Below are positions 1 to 5,255 of a stretch of 5,255 nt of DNA, one piece after another; positions within the stretch are counted from its first letter, which is position 1; every line of letters begins with the position of its first letter. The notes under the pieces were generated by a model. The model was not told where the DNA came from, ran no database searches, and worked only from the letters and a program-made list of their open reading frames with translations. A program made the position numbers and the translations under genes. Source of the stretch: Acidobacteriota bacterium (GTDB lineage: Bacteria > Acidobacteriota > Vicinamibacteria > Vicinamibacterales > Vicinamibacteraceae); the NCBI GenBank assembly GCA_013695405.1, contig JACDAO010000429.1:1-5255 (forward strand), given 5' to 3'.

Positions 1-46
1 GGACGCTGGTGCAAGAGGTCATGAAAAAGTCTAGCACGCCGCCATG

Positions 47-1780
47 TCACCGCGTCTGGCGCTCGAAGACGACCCGGCCGCCGACGATGGTCAGGTCGGC
101 ACGGATGTCCTTGATGCGTGCCGCCGGACAGGTCAGCAGGTCGTCCGACAGCACTACCAGATCGCCGAGGGCGCCAGCGCTGATCCGGCCACGGCTGCGT
201 TCATCGAATGTGAGCGCCGCCGCATCGACGGTCATCATTCGCAGCGCCTGCTCGCGCGTCACGGTTTCGTCCGCGCCGATCACCTCCCCGCCACGAGACT
301 GCCGGGTCACCGCCACGGCCATGGTCAGGAACGGGTTGAACGGGTTCATCGCGGTGTCGCGATCGATGCCGAACATGTGGTCGGTGTTGATCGCCACGCG
401 GACGCCGGCGTCGCGCCAGGTCCGCAAGCCGATGAAATGAGTCAACCGCGGTTCTCCAAGCGCCTGCTGCAGCGCATCGGCGTCTTCGAAGTACCACGCC
501 GGCTGCGTGTCGACCTGCACGCCCAGCCGCGCGGCGCGGGCGGCGCTGTCCGGGTTCGGGAAGTAGGCGTGGATCAGCGTGTGACGCGGGTCGTCGCGCG
601 GCGAGTCGCGCTGGGCGGCTTCGAAGGCGTCGAGCACGGCGTCGACGCCCGCGTCACCGGTGACGTGCGCGGCCATCTGCCAGCCGCGGCGGTGTCCGGC
701 AGCCACGACGGCGGCGATGGTGCTCACGGGCATGGAAAGAAAGCCGCGGTAGGCCGGGTCGTCCACTCCGTAGAGCGCCCGTGACGCCACCCCGTATGGC
801 TCGCGCATGAACGACGTGCCGGCCAGGATGCCGCCGTCGGCGAGGATCTTGAGCGGCCCGACCTTGAGCCACTCGTCGCCACTCCCCGGTTCGATCGGCA
901 ACTCCGCGATGAAGCGGTCAGCGTCGATGGCCTGCAGGTGCAGCGGCAACTGCAGGGTCACGGTGGCGCGCAGGTGCAGACGCCCCGCGTGCTTGAGCGC
1001 CTCGTAGGTGCGATAGCCCTCGACGCTGGCGCCGCGTTCGACGACGCTGGTGATGCCCGCTTCGAGATAGGCGCGATGCACGCGCTCGAGCTGATCGAGC
1101 GGCACCGCGCCGCCGGCCACCGGCCGGAAACGCGTCAGCAATGTGCCGACGTTGCGCAACAGACCCGACGGCGTGCCGTCGGGTCGCCTGACGATCGCCC
1201 CGCCGGGCGGATCGGGCGTGGTCGCCGTGAGGCCCGCCGCGTCCAGGGCGGCGGTGCTGAGCACGTAGGCGTAAGCGCCGTCGAGCGCCACCGCGCGCCC
1301 CGGCGCCGCCGCGTCGAGTTCCTCGCGAGTTGGGAAGCGACGCTCGCGCAATCGCGTCGGGAACACCCGCGGGGTCCAGATCCACGCCGGGGCCGGCAGC
1401 CGCCGGGCCTCGGCGCGGGTCCACGCTTGAATCTCGGCGACCGAGGCCAGCGTCCGGAACGGCGTCACGGCTTCGACTGGCGCGGCCATCAGCGCGTGCA
1501 CATGGCTGTCGATCAGCCCGGGGATGACCATCCGCCCGGCGGCATCGACGACACGGGTCGCCGGGCCGACCGCGTCGCGGATCGCCTTGGTGGGGCCGAC
1601 CGCGCTGATCCGGCCATCACGGATCGCCACCGCCTCGGCGACGGCGCCGTCCGGATCCATCGTCACGACGCGCGCGTTGACCACCACCAGGTCCGCTGGC
1701 TGGCCAGACTGGGCAGACAGGGGCGCGGCGACGGCGATCGTCAGGAGCAGGCTCAGCGCGACCCGCGCGCGCGCGATCAT
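47..1780 (-). CDS. Secreted YtcJ-like amidohydrolase (Amidohydro_3 family)
   Basis: A 577-residue metal-dependent hydrolase of the amidohydrolase superfamily, YtcJ/COG1574 type, which cleaves C-N bonds of amide-like substrates; the substrate here is unknown. Residues 1-23 form a Sec signal peptide (basic start, hydrophobic ALSLLLTIAVAAPLSA, likely cut after LSA), so the enzyme probably acts outside the cytoplasm. The beta-sandwich start (DLVVVNARVVTMD, 30-42; residues 82-96 with PGLIDSHVH) leads into the barrel. Visible metal or active-site candidates are H93 and H95 (HVH), K311 in KILADGG, H372 in AAHVTGD, H404 in LIHAY and D467 in INTDH. The C-terminal LGDLVVLSDDLL (538-549) and VVGGRVVF-like end (566-572) are usual for the family, and the length is normal. 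The ATG was chosen because it begins the signal peptide and overlaps the upstream gene's stop in ATGA. Reading further upstream in frame gives only Arg-rich nonsense over the preceding gene. Last gene of the operon. Family assignment is firm; substrate is open. Confidence 0.9.
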   Translation of the reverse strand: MIARARVALSLLLTIAVAAPLSAQSGQPADLVVVNARVVTMDPDGAVAEAVAIRDGRISAVGPTKAIRDAVGPATRVVDAAGRMVIPGLIDSHVHALMAAPVEAVTPFRTLASVAEIQAWTRAEARRLPAPAWIWTPRVFPTRLRERRFPTREELDAAAPGRAVALDGAYAYVLSTAALDAAGLTATTPDPPGGAIVRRPDGTPSGLLRNVGTLLTRFRPVAGGAVPLDQLERVHRAYLEAGITSVVERGASVEGYRTYEALKHAGRLHLRATVTLQLPLHLQAIDADRFIAELPIEPGSGDEWLKVGPLKILADGGILAGTSFMREPYGVASRALYGVDDPAYRGFLSMPVSTIAAVVAAGHRRGWQMAAHVTGDAGVDAVLDAFEAAQRDSPRDDPRHTLIHAYFPNPDSAARAARLGVQVDTQPAWYFEDADALQQALGEPRLTHFIGLRTWRDAGVRVAINTDHMFGIDRDTAMNPFNPFLTMAVAVTRQSRGGEVIGADETVTREQALRMMTVDAAALTFDERSRGRISAGALGDLVVLSDDLLTCPAARIKDIRADLTIVGGRVVFERQTR

Positions 1781-2820
1781 CGGAGCCACTCGTCGAGGTG
1801 CTCCGCCACGAAGGCGTCGTCGGCCAGGTGTGGGTAGGCGGCGCAGACGCGATCGATCTCGTCCGACTGGCCGTGGCTCAGCGCGTCGTGCGGATCGAGG
1901 CAGCGGATGGTGGTGAGCAGGCCCTGGCGGCGAAGGATTTCGTGCAGGCCGGCGATACAGCCGGCAAAGCCGTGGGCGGCATCGAAAAACGCCGCGTTGG
2001 CGTCGGTGACCTCGAGGCCGCGCTCCAGCAGCGACGTGGGCACGGCCCCGGCAGCTACCGCGGCGTGACAATCGGCCAGCAGCGACACCGCGCCCGAGGT
2101 CCACACCGCCCAGTGCCCGAGCAGCCCGCCGGTGATGCGGCGGGTCCCGCCTCTGGCGTCGCGGTACGGCGTCACGAGGTCGCCGACGATCTGGTCGTCG
2201 TTGCCGGTGTACAGCGCGATGTCGTCGCGTCTGGCATCGGCCACCGCGCGAATCACGTCGAGGGTCTGGTAGCGATTGAACGGCGCGATCTTTATCGCGC
2301 AGACCTGCGCGATCTCGGCAAATCGCCGCCAGAACTCGTAGGACAGCGCCCGCCCGCCGACCGACGGCTGCAGGTAGAAGCCGACCAGCGCGAGGTGGGT
2401 GGCGACCTCTTCGCAATGCGCAATCAGCGCCTCGTCGGAGGCGTCGGGCAGGGCGGCCAGGCTGAGCAGCCCGGCGTGGTAGCCGAGGTCGGCCAGCAGC
2501 GCCGCTTCGCGACAGGCCTGCCGCGTCTGGCCGCAGATGCCGCCGATCCGGACCAGCGGCGTGTCACGCCCGGCGTCGGCGCGATCCAGTTCCTCGCGGG
2601 CCAGCGCCAGTACCGGCTCGAACAACCCGACGTCTGGCCGGCGGATCGCGAACTGCGTGGTGTGGACACCGACCGCCAGGCCCCCGGCGCCAGCGGCGAC
2701 GTAGTAGCGCGTCAGGGCGCGTTGCCGCCGTTCGTCGAGGCGTCCCTGCTTGGTGAGGGCCAGCGGATGCGCCGGAATGGCAAGCCCGCGATCCAGGGCG
2801 CGTCGTGCGTCGGCCTGCAT
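1777..2820 (-). CDS. Dihydrodipicolinate synthase (DapA)-family class I aldolase/lyase
   Basis: A 347-residue protein of the DapA/N-acetylneuraminate lyase family, (beta/alpha)8 barrels that form a Schiff base between a lysine and a keto acid. The Schiff-base lysine is K177 in AIKIAPFNRY, the partner tyrosine is Y149 in GFYLQPSVGG, and the paired threonines T54-T55 sit in GVHTTQF. In true DapA the threonines are followed by Gly-Glu and the tyrosine lies in a YNxPxRT-like motif, and both are altered here. This, with about 45 extra residues over the usual 300, argues against lysine biosynthesis and for a different keto acid substrate. No signal peptide, so cytoplasmic. The ATG lies one base after the stop of the upstream epimerase-like gene, with AGG (2828-2830) seven bases before it. 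The stop overlaps the amidohydrolase start. Middle gene of the operon. The family is confident; the reaction could be aldol cleavage or dehydration of a sugar acid (inference). Confidence 0.88.
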   Translation of the reverse strand: MQADARRALDRGLAIPAHPLALTKQGRLDERRQRALTRYYVAAGAGGLAVGVHTTQFAIRRPDVGLFEPVLALAREELDRADAGRDTPLVRIGGICGQTRQACREAALLADLGYHAGLLSLAALPDASDEALIAHCEEVATHLALVGFYLQPSVGGRALSYEFWRRFAEIAQVCAIKIAPFNRYQTLDVIRAVADARRDDIALYTGNDDQIVGDLVTPYRDARGGTRRITGGLLGHWAVWTSGAVSLLADCHAAVAAGAVPTSLLERGLEVTDANAAFFDAAHGFAGCIAGLHEILRRQGLLTTIRCLDPHDALSHGQSDEIDRVCAAYPHLADDAFVAEHLDEWLR

Positions 2821-2821
2821 G

Positions 2822-3895
2822 TCAGAACCTGCCGTCCCTGGACTCGAAATGGGTCGGCTTGTCGAGATGTGCGCCGCCGCGCCGGACCCAGTCCGCGGTC
2901 CAGTCGATCAGCCGCGTCAGGGTCACCTGCGGCGATCCGAGCGTGCGCCAGCCCAGAGTCCCGTCGCTCAGGAGCGCGTCACCAGCGGCCTGGTGCACGA
3001 ACCGCACCTCGTGTCGCATCCGGGCGGCCAGCGCCGTGGCGGTGTCTCGCACGGACAGTTCCTCGGTGCCGGCGATGTTGACCACCAGCGGTGGCGTGGC
3101 GGCGTGCGCCAGTGACGTCAGGGCCATCGCGTTGGCGTCGCCCTGCCAGATCACGTTGGCGTGGCCCATGGTCAGGTCGACGACCTGACCGTCGGCAATG
3201 CGGCGCGCCAGGTCGACCAGCAGGCCGTAGCGCATCTCGGTGGCGTAGTTGAGGCGCAGGATCGTCACCTTCGTGCCGTCGGTGCGGCTGAAATGCTCGA
3301 ACATGCGCTCGCGGCCGAGGCAACTCATCGCGTATTCCCCGACCGGCGCAGGCTGGTCACCCTCCCGGGATCCACCGCACCCGACCGGCGTCAGGCCATA
3401 GACGTTGCCCGTCGAGAACGCCGCAATCCGGCTGCTCAGGTAGCGTTGGCAGACCGCGGCCGGCAGGTAGGTGTTCATCGCCCACGTCGACGATTCGAGG
3501 CCAGCGGATCCGAACTTGCGGCCGGCCATGAAGACGACGTTGGCGGCATCGGGCAGGCTGTCGAGCGCGCCTCGGGCGAGCAGGTCCGTGCGTATCGTCT
3601 CGACGCCGTGCGCCTGCAGCGCCGCCTGCTGGTGGTCGTCGGTGAAACGGGCCACACCGATGACGCGTCGCGTCACGCCCGCCGCGTCCGAGGCACGGCG
3701 GGCCATGCGCGCCAGGGTCGGGCCCATCTTGCCGCCGACCCCGAGGACGATAATGTCTCCGTCCAGCCGGGCCAGCGTGTCGATCGCCGCCGGCGTCGGT
3801 TCGCTCAACAGATCGTCGAGCTCGGTGGTGTTGGCAATCGTGTCGGGCCACTGCGTGCGAGTTGCTGACGGCCGGGCGCCCATGGTGGCGCGCAT
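2822..3895 (-). CDS. NAD-dependent epimerase/dehydratase-like protein (extended SDR) lacking the YxxxK lysine
   Basis: Up to 357 residues with an extended short-chain dehydrogenase/reductase fold. The nucleotide-binding glycines G52, G55 and G58 lie in VLGVGGKMGPT (50-60) after the first strand (DGDIIVLG). FSTGNVYGL (160-168) supplies the active-site Ser/Thr and the VYG of sugar epimerases. The catalytic tyrosine is Y188 in GEYAMSCLGRERMFE, but the lysine expected four residues later is C192. NVIWQGDANAMAL (247-259) and VVNIAGTEELSVR (271-283) are typical substrate-domain strands. No signal peptide, so cytoplasmic. First gene of the operon, one base from the DapA-family gene. Two in-frame ATGs are possible, at 3895 (MRATMGARPS) and 3883 (MGARPS), and neither has a clear Shine-Dalgarno. 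The open frame continues to 4819, but that extension lies antisense to the acetyltransferase gene and has no fold, so I exclude it. Probably an oxidoreductase or epimerase on a sugar-like compound; the substrate is unknown. Confidence 0.85.
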   Translation of the reverse strand: MRATMGARPSATRTQWPDTIANTTELDDLLSEPTPAAIDTLARLDGDIIVLGVGGKMGPTLARMARRASDAAGVTRRVIGVARFTDDHQQAALQAHGVETIRTDLLARGALDSLPDAANVVFMAGRKFGSAGLESSTWAMNTYLPAAVCQRYLSSRIAAFSTGNVYGLTPVGCGGSREGDQPAPVGEYAMSCLGRERMFEHFSRTDGTKVTILRLNYATEMRYGLLVDLARRIADGQVVDLTMGHANVIWQGDANAMALTSLAHAATPPLVVNIAGTEELSVRDTATALAARMRHEVRFVHQAAGDALLSDGTLGWRTLGSPQVTLTRLIDWTADWVRRGGAHLDKPTHFESRDGRF

Positions 3896-3899
3896 TCTA
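3894..3899 (-). promoter_or_regulatory. Possible -10 hexamer (TAGAAT) of the three-gene operon
   Basis: On the minus strand TAGAAT matches the sigma-70 -10 consensus at five of six positions and is an AT-rich spot in a GC-rich background. It overlaps the first candidate ATG (3895). If it is a true -10, transcription would start around 3887 and the second ATG (3883) would be used with an almost absent leader. No convincing -35 is seen 17 bases upstream (CACCAC), so this is a weak call. Confidence 0.2.
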
Positions 3900-3905
3900 G
3901 TGGAA

Positions 3906-3911
3906 AAGGAG
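3906..3911 (+). promoter_or_regulatory. Shine-Dalgarno site of the GNAT gene (AAGGAG)
   Basis: AAGGAG ends five bases before the GTG at 3917 and eight before the next in-frame GTG at 3920. Both spacings work, so the protein may begin MVAETQ or VAETQ. It is the strongest ribosome binding site in the window and fixes the start of the plus-strand gene in a region where many frames are open. Confidence 0.7.
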
Positions 3912-3916
3912 CACGA

Positions 3917-4789
3917 GTGGTGGCCGAGACGCAGCTGCGGGTAATGGCGCCGGCCGACGTCTCGGCCGGGCTGCGCCTGTGCCGGCAGAGCCGATGGAAC
4001 CAGCGTGCCGCGGACTGGGAGCAGTTCCTGCGCTCGACCCCCGACGGCGTCCTCGTTGCCGAGCGTGACGGTCGCGTGATCGGGTCGGTCGCGACGATTC
4101 GCTACGGGCGGTCGCTGGCCTGGGTGGCGATGGTGCTGGTGGACCCGGCAGAGCGCGGCCGCGGCGTCGGCACCGCGCTGCTGCACCGCGGGCTCGAGGC
4201 CGTGGCCGATGTGCCGACGGTCGGCCTCGATGCGACTTCGCAAGGCCAGCCGCTCTACGAACGCCTCGGCTTCGTCGTCGAGACCCACTTCACGCGGATG
4301 GAGCGGGGCGCCGGCGGCCCTGCGCCAGGCGGAGCCCAGCCGGGCAGCGCCGCGGCCAGCCACGCGGTGCGATCCGCCGTCCAGAGCGATCGGGACACCG
4401 TCGTTGCGCTCGACCTGCGCGCGACCGGGGTGCCAAGGGTCGCCATGCTCGACTGGTTGTGCAGCAGCGCCCCCGACGCCGCATACGTGTGCGACAAGCC
4501 GCCGGAGGGGTTCCTGCTCGGCCGTCGCGGTCACGCCTGCGAGCAGATCGGCCCGGTCGTCGCCATCGAGCAAGCGTGCGCACGTGCACTGGTCGAACGC
4601 TGGCTGGCCGACCATCCGGATCAGCGGGTCCTGATCGACGTCGCTGATGCGCAGCCAGGCTGGCGTGACGCGCTGGAGCGACTCGGCTTCACCACGCAGC
4701 GCACGTTCGCCCGGATGTACCGGGGCGTGAGCCCCCCGCCAGCCGATGCCTCGCTCGTCTACGCCAGCATCGGACCCGAGTTTGGCTGA
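3917..4789 (+). CDS. Tandem-domain GNAT-family N-acetyltransferase
   Basis: A 290-residue cytoplasmic protein with two acetyltransferase-like halves. The N-terminal half (about 8-128) is a canonical GNAT domain: strand VLVAERDGRVIGSVAT (45-60), then motif A with the acetyl-CoA pyrophosphate loop RGRGVG (80-85) after MVLVDP, and YERLGF (114-119) at the motif B end. A Gly/Ala/Pro-rich linker (131-149) follows. The C-terminal half (about 150-270) resembles the YitH/HolE-type GNAT domain: GFLLGRRG, IGPVVAIEQACARALVERWL (211-230), VLIDV, then WRDALERLGF and FARMYRG. That half lacks an obvious R/QxxGxG loop, so it may bind substrate rather than acetyl-CoA. The acceptor (small amine or protein) is unknown. 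Start is GTG with a good Shine-Dalgarno. It is divergent from the epimerase-like gene with 21 bases between starts, so its promoter must lie inside that gene's 5' end. Frame, codon use and motifs agree; the family is confident. Confidence 0.9.
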   Translation: MVAETQLRVMAPADVSAGLRLCRQSRWNQRAADWEQFLRSTPDGVLVAERDGRVIGSVATIRYGRSLAWVAMVLVDPAERGRGVGTALLHRGLEAVADVPTVGLDATSQGQPLYERLGFVVETHFTRMERGAGGPAPGGAQPGSAAASHAVRSAVQSDRDTVVALDLRATGVPRVAMLDWLCSSAPDAAYVCDKPPEGFLLGRRGHACEQIGPVVAIEQACARALVERWLADHPDQRVLIDVADAQPGWRDALERLGFTTQRTFARMYRGVSPPPADASLVYASIGPEFG

Positions 4790-4790
4790 G

Positions 4791-4822
4791 CGGGCATCGG
4801 GCATCGGGCAGCCGGGCATCGG
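4791..4822 (+). repeat. Short 7-bp tandem repeat (CGGGCAT) after the GNAT gene
   Basis: Starting one base after the acetyltransferase stop codon, the unit CGGGCAT occurs at 4791, 4798 and 4813, with a variant CGGGCAGC at 4805 and a trailing CGG. Such low-copy arrays usually arise by slippage. It directly precedes the REP-like pair and may be part of the same repetitive intergenic element. It shows no coding signal. Confidence 0.75.
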
Positions 4823-4828
4823 ACAAGC

Positions 4829-4852
4829 GTAGCGGCCGGACTTGTCCGGCCG
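4829..4852 (+). repeat. REP-like hairpin, plus-strand copy (GTAG head)
   Basis: GTAG (4829-4832) is followed immediately by CGGCCGGAC (4833-4841), a TT loop and GTCCGGCCG (4844-4852), a perfect nine-base-pair palindrome. A GTAG or GTGG tetranucleotide just 5' of an imperfect palindrome is the known hallmark of REP elements mobilised by REP-associated tyrosine transposases (RAYT). It sits between convergent genes, the usual REP location. An alternative pairing of GGACAAG (4821-4827) with CTTGTCC (4841-4847) would compete with this fold. Confidence 0.65.
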
Positions 4853-4877
4853 ACGTGAGTTTCACGGGCGACGCAGA

Positions 4878-4901
4878 CCGTCGGACGAGTCCGACGGCTA
4901 C
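4878..4901 (-). repeat. REP-like hairpin, minus-strand copy (GTAG head)
   Basis: Read on the minus strand, GTAG (4901-4898) is followed at once by CCGTCGGAC, a TC loop and GTCCGACGG, again nine perfect pairs with a two-base loop. It has the same geometry as the copy at 4829-4852 in opposite orientation. The two copies differ at the second and fourth stem pairs (G-C versus C-G, and C-G versus T-A), with both partners changed, which suggests the structure is maintained. Together with the first copy and the 25-base spacer, which itself holds a small CGTGA/TCACG hairpin (4854-4866), it forms a BIME-like unit of 73 bases. Confidence 0.65.
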
Positions 4902-4942
4902 AGCGTGAGAGCGCCCAGCACCCGCGCCCGCAAAAGGAGCGC

Positions 4943-5002
4943 ATGGTAGAACTGAAGCCCAGCGGTCGCGCACGCGGTGATCATGAGCCCTGGAGCCGGT
5001 GA
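4943..5002 (+). CDS. Possible 19-residue small ORF (doubtful)
   Basis: An ATG at 4943 opens a frame encoding MVELKPSGRARGDHEPWSR and stops at TGA 5000-5002. AAAAGGAG lies before it, but GGAG is only three bases from the ATG, which is tighter than usual. The peptide is hydrophilic with no membrane segment and I do not recognise it. It lies between two convergent genes rather than upstream of one, so a leader-peptide role has no obvious target. It may well be chance. Confidence 0.12.
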   Translation: MVELKPSGRARGDHEPWSR

Positions 5003-5007
5003 TCACC
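4976..5007. repeat. Inverted repeat GGTGATCA ... TGATCACC
   Basis: GGTGATCA (4976-4983) pairs with TGATCACC (5000-5007) across a 16-base loop. The right arm is itself part of the ten-base palindrome GGTGATCACC (4998-5007), so the left arm is also a direct repeat of it. This could be a two-site operator, a transcript hairpin or an unrelated repeat. Since it sits 3' of both flanking genes, an operator role is unlikely unless an unseen transcript starts here. Confidence 0.4.
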
Positions 5008-5019
5008 ATGCGGCTTCCG

Positions 5020-5046
5020 GACGCCGTTCGTAAACGAAACGGCGTC
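5020..5046. terminator. Terminator-like hairpin at the kinase 3' end, no U-tract
   Basis: GACGCCGTT (5020-5028) pairs perfectly with AACGGCGTC (5038-5046), with two further CG pairs inside past a one-base bulge and a TAAA loop. It overlaps the TGA stop (5045-5047) of the minus-strand kinase gene. Neither strand has a T-run after the stem, so it is not a standard intrinsic terminator. It could stabilise the kinase mRNA 3' end, assist termination in both directions, or be a repeat. Confidence 0.4.
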
Positions 5047-5255
5047 AAGGCGCGGCTGGAACGTCGTCCTCGCCCTGCGGAAGCTCCAACTTGCTCGCGC
5101 CCTCGCGCTCGAGAGGGATCAGAACTTCAAAGCGAGTTCCTTGCCCGACCTTGGATTGAACGAGGACGTGCCCGCCGTGCGCCTTCACGATCCGTTGAAC
5201 GTTGGCGAGCCCAATCCCCGTGCCAGGGGCCTTCGTTCCGGTCACCCGGTAGAAG
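5045..5255 (-). CDS. Sensor histidine kinase, C-terminal fragment (HATPase_c), cut by the window end
   Basis: The last 69 residues of a histidine kinase ATP-binding domain. The frame enters from beyond position 5255 with FYRVTGTKAPGTGIGLANVQ. FYR is the end of the F box, GTGIGL is the G2 glycine box that closes over ATP, AHGGHVLVQSKVGQGTRFEVLIPL is the standard final strands with the GTRF G3 box, and a hydrophilic tail of about 20 residues follows (EREGASKLELPQGEDDVPAAP). The GTG at 5245 is an internal valine codon, not a start. The H box, N box, G1 box and sensor domains lie outside, so the signal, the partner regulator and whether it is membrane-bound cannot be told. Its 3' end faces the GNAT gene. 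A role as the phosphodonor of a two-component system is family knowledge. Confidence 0.9.
   Translation of the reverse strand, partial: FYRVTGTKAPGTGIGLANVQRIVKAHGGHVLVQSKVGQGTRFEVLIPLEREGASKLELPQGEDDVPAAP

Noticed and set aside
1..46. Possible start of another minus-strand gene (ATG at 22-20) or a terminator with the TTTTT run after the amidohydrolase
   Set aside because: Only seven codons are visible, no Shine-Dalgarno is seen before the ATG, and no stem precedes the T-run, so neither can be supported.
1162..1185. Perfect hairpin GACCCGACGG, CGTG loop, CCGTCGGGTC
   Set aside because: It lies inside the amidohydrolase and encodes the family-typical RRPDGTPSG turn; repeated Asp/Gly/Pro/Ser codons at high GC explain the palindrome.
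938..1837. Plus-strand open frame of 299 residues
   Set aside because: It is a shadow of the amidohydrolase; composition is Arg/Gly/Ala-heavy and no motif is visible.
1781..2416. In-frame upstream extension of the amidohydrolase to 789 residues
   Set aside because: The extension is Arg-rich shadow sequence over the DapA-family gene; the signal peptide and ATGA overlap fix the start at 1780.
1798..3081. Plus-strand open frame of 427 residues
   Set aside because: It lies antisense to two genes with clear family motifs. Long antisense frames are common at this GC content, and it has no recognisable domain.
3896..4819. In-frame N-terminal extension of the epimerase-like gene to a 665-residue protein
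   Set aside because: It is antisense to the well-supported GNAT gene, rich in Arg, Gly and Ala with no fold, and the SDR domain begins normally just after 3895.
5243..5245. GTG as the start of a 66-residue protein at the right edge
   Set aside because: The frame stays open to the window end and the upstream residues FYR belong to the kinase F box, so the GTG is internal.

Overview
This is a GC-rich, densely coding bacterial chromosomal window. Base composition, codon use and gene content suggest a soil-type bacterium; I lean to an acidobacterium of the Vicinamibacteria kind, but that rests on recalled resemblance of the proteins and there is no marker gene here to prove it. I see no rRNA, tRNA, CRISPR array, insertion sequence or phage gene.

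The minus strand from about 3895 down to 47 reads as a compact three-gene operon. It begins with an NAD-dependent epimerase/dehydratase-like protein (extended short-chain dehydrogenase fold, 2822-3895). One base after its stop codon starts a dihydrodipicolinate synthase (DapA)-family class I aldolase/lyase (1777-2820), and the stop of that gene overlaps by an ATGA the start of a signal-peptide-bearing YtcJ-type amidohydrolase (47-1780). The tight spacing indicates co-transcription and probable translational coupling. The likely theme is catabolism or modification of a small carbonyl, sugar-acid or amide compound, with the amidohydrolase working outside the cytoplasm and the other two enzymes inside. 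No substrate can be read from the sequence.

Divergently, with only 21 bases between start codons, a tandem-domain GNAT acetyltransferase runs on the plus strand (3917-4789). At the right edge the C-terminal 69 residues of a sensor histidine kinase enter on the minus strand (5045-5255) and are cut by the window end.

The 255-base gap between the convergent 3' ends of the GNAT and kinase genes is the most structured non-coding part. It holds a 7-bp tandem repeat, then a pair of inverted REP-like hairpins, each preceded by a GTAG head and differing by two compensated base pairs, then a further inverted repeat containing GGTGATCA, and finally a strong hairpin that overlaps the stop codon of the kinase. 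The REP pair (BIME-like) is the observation I rate highest.
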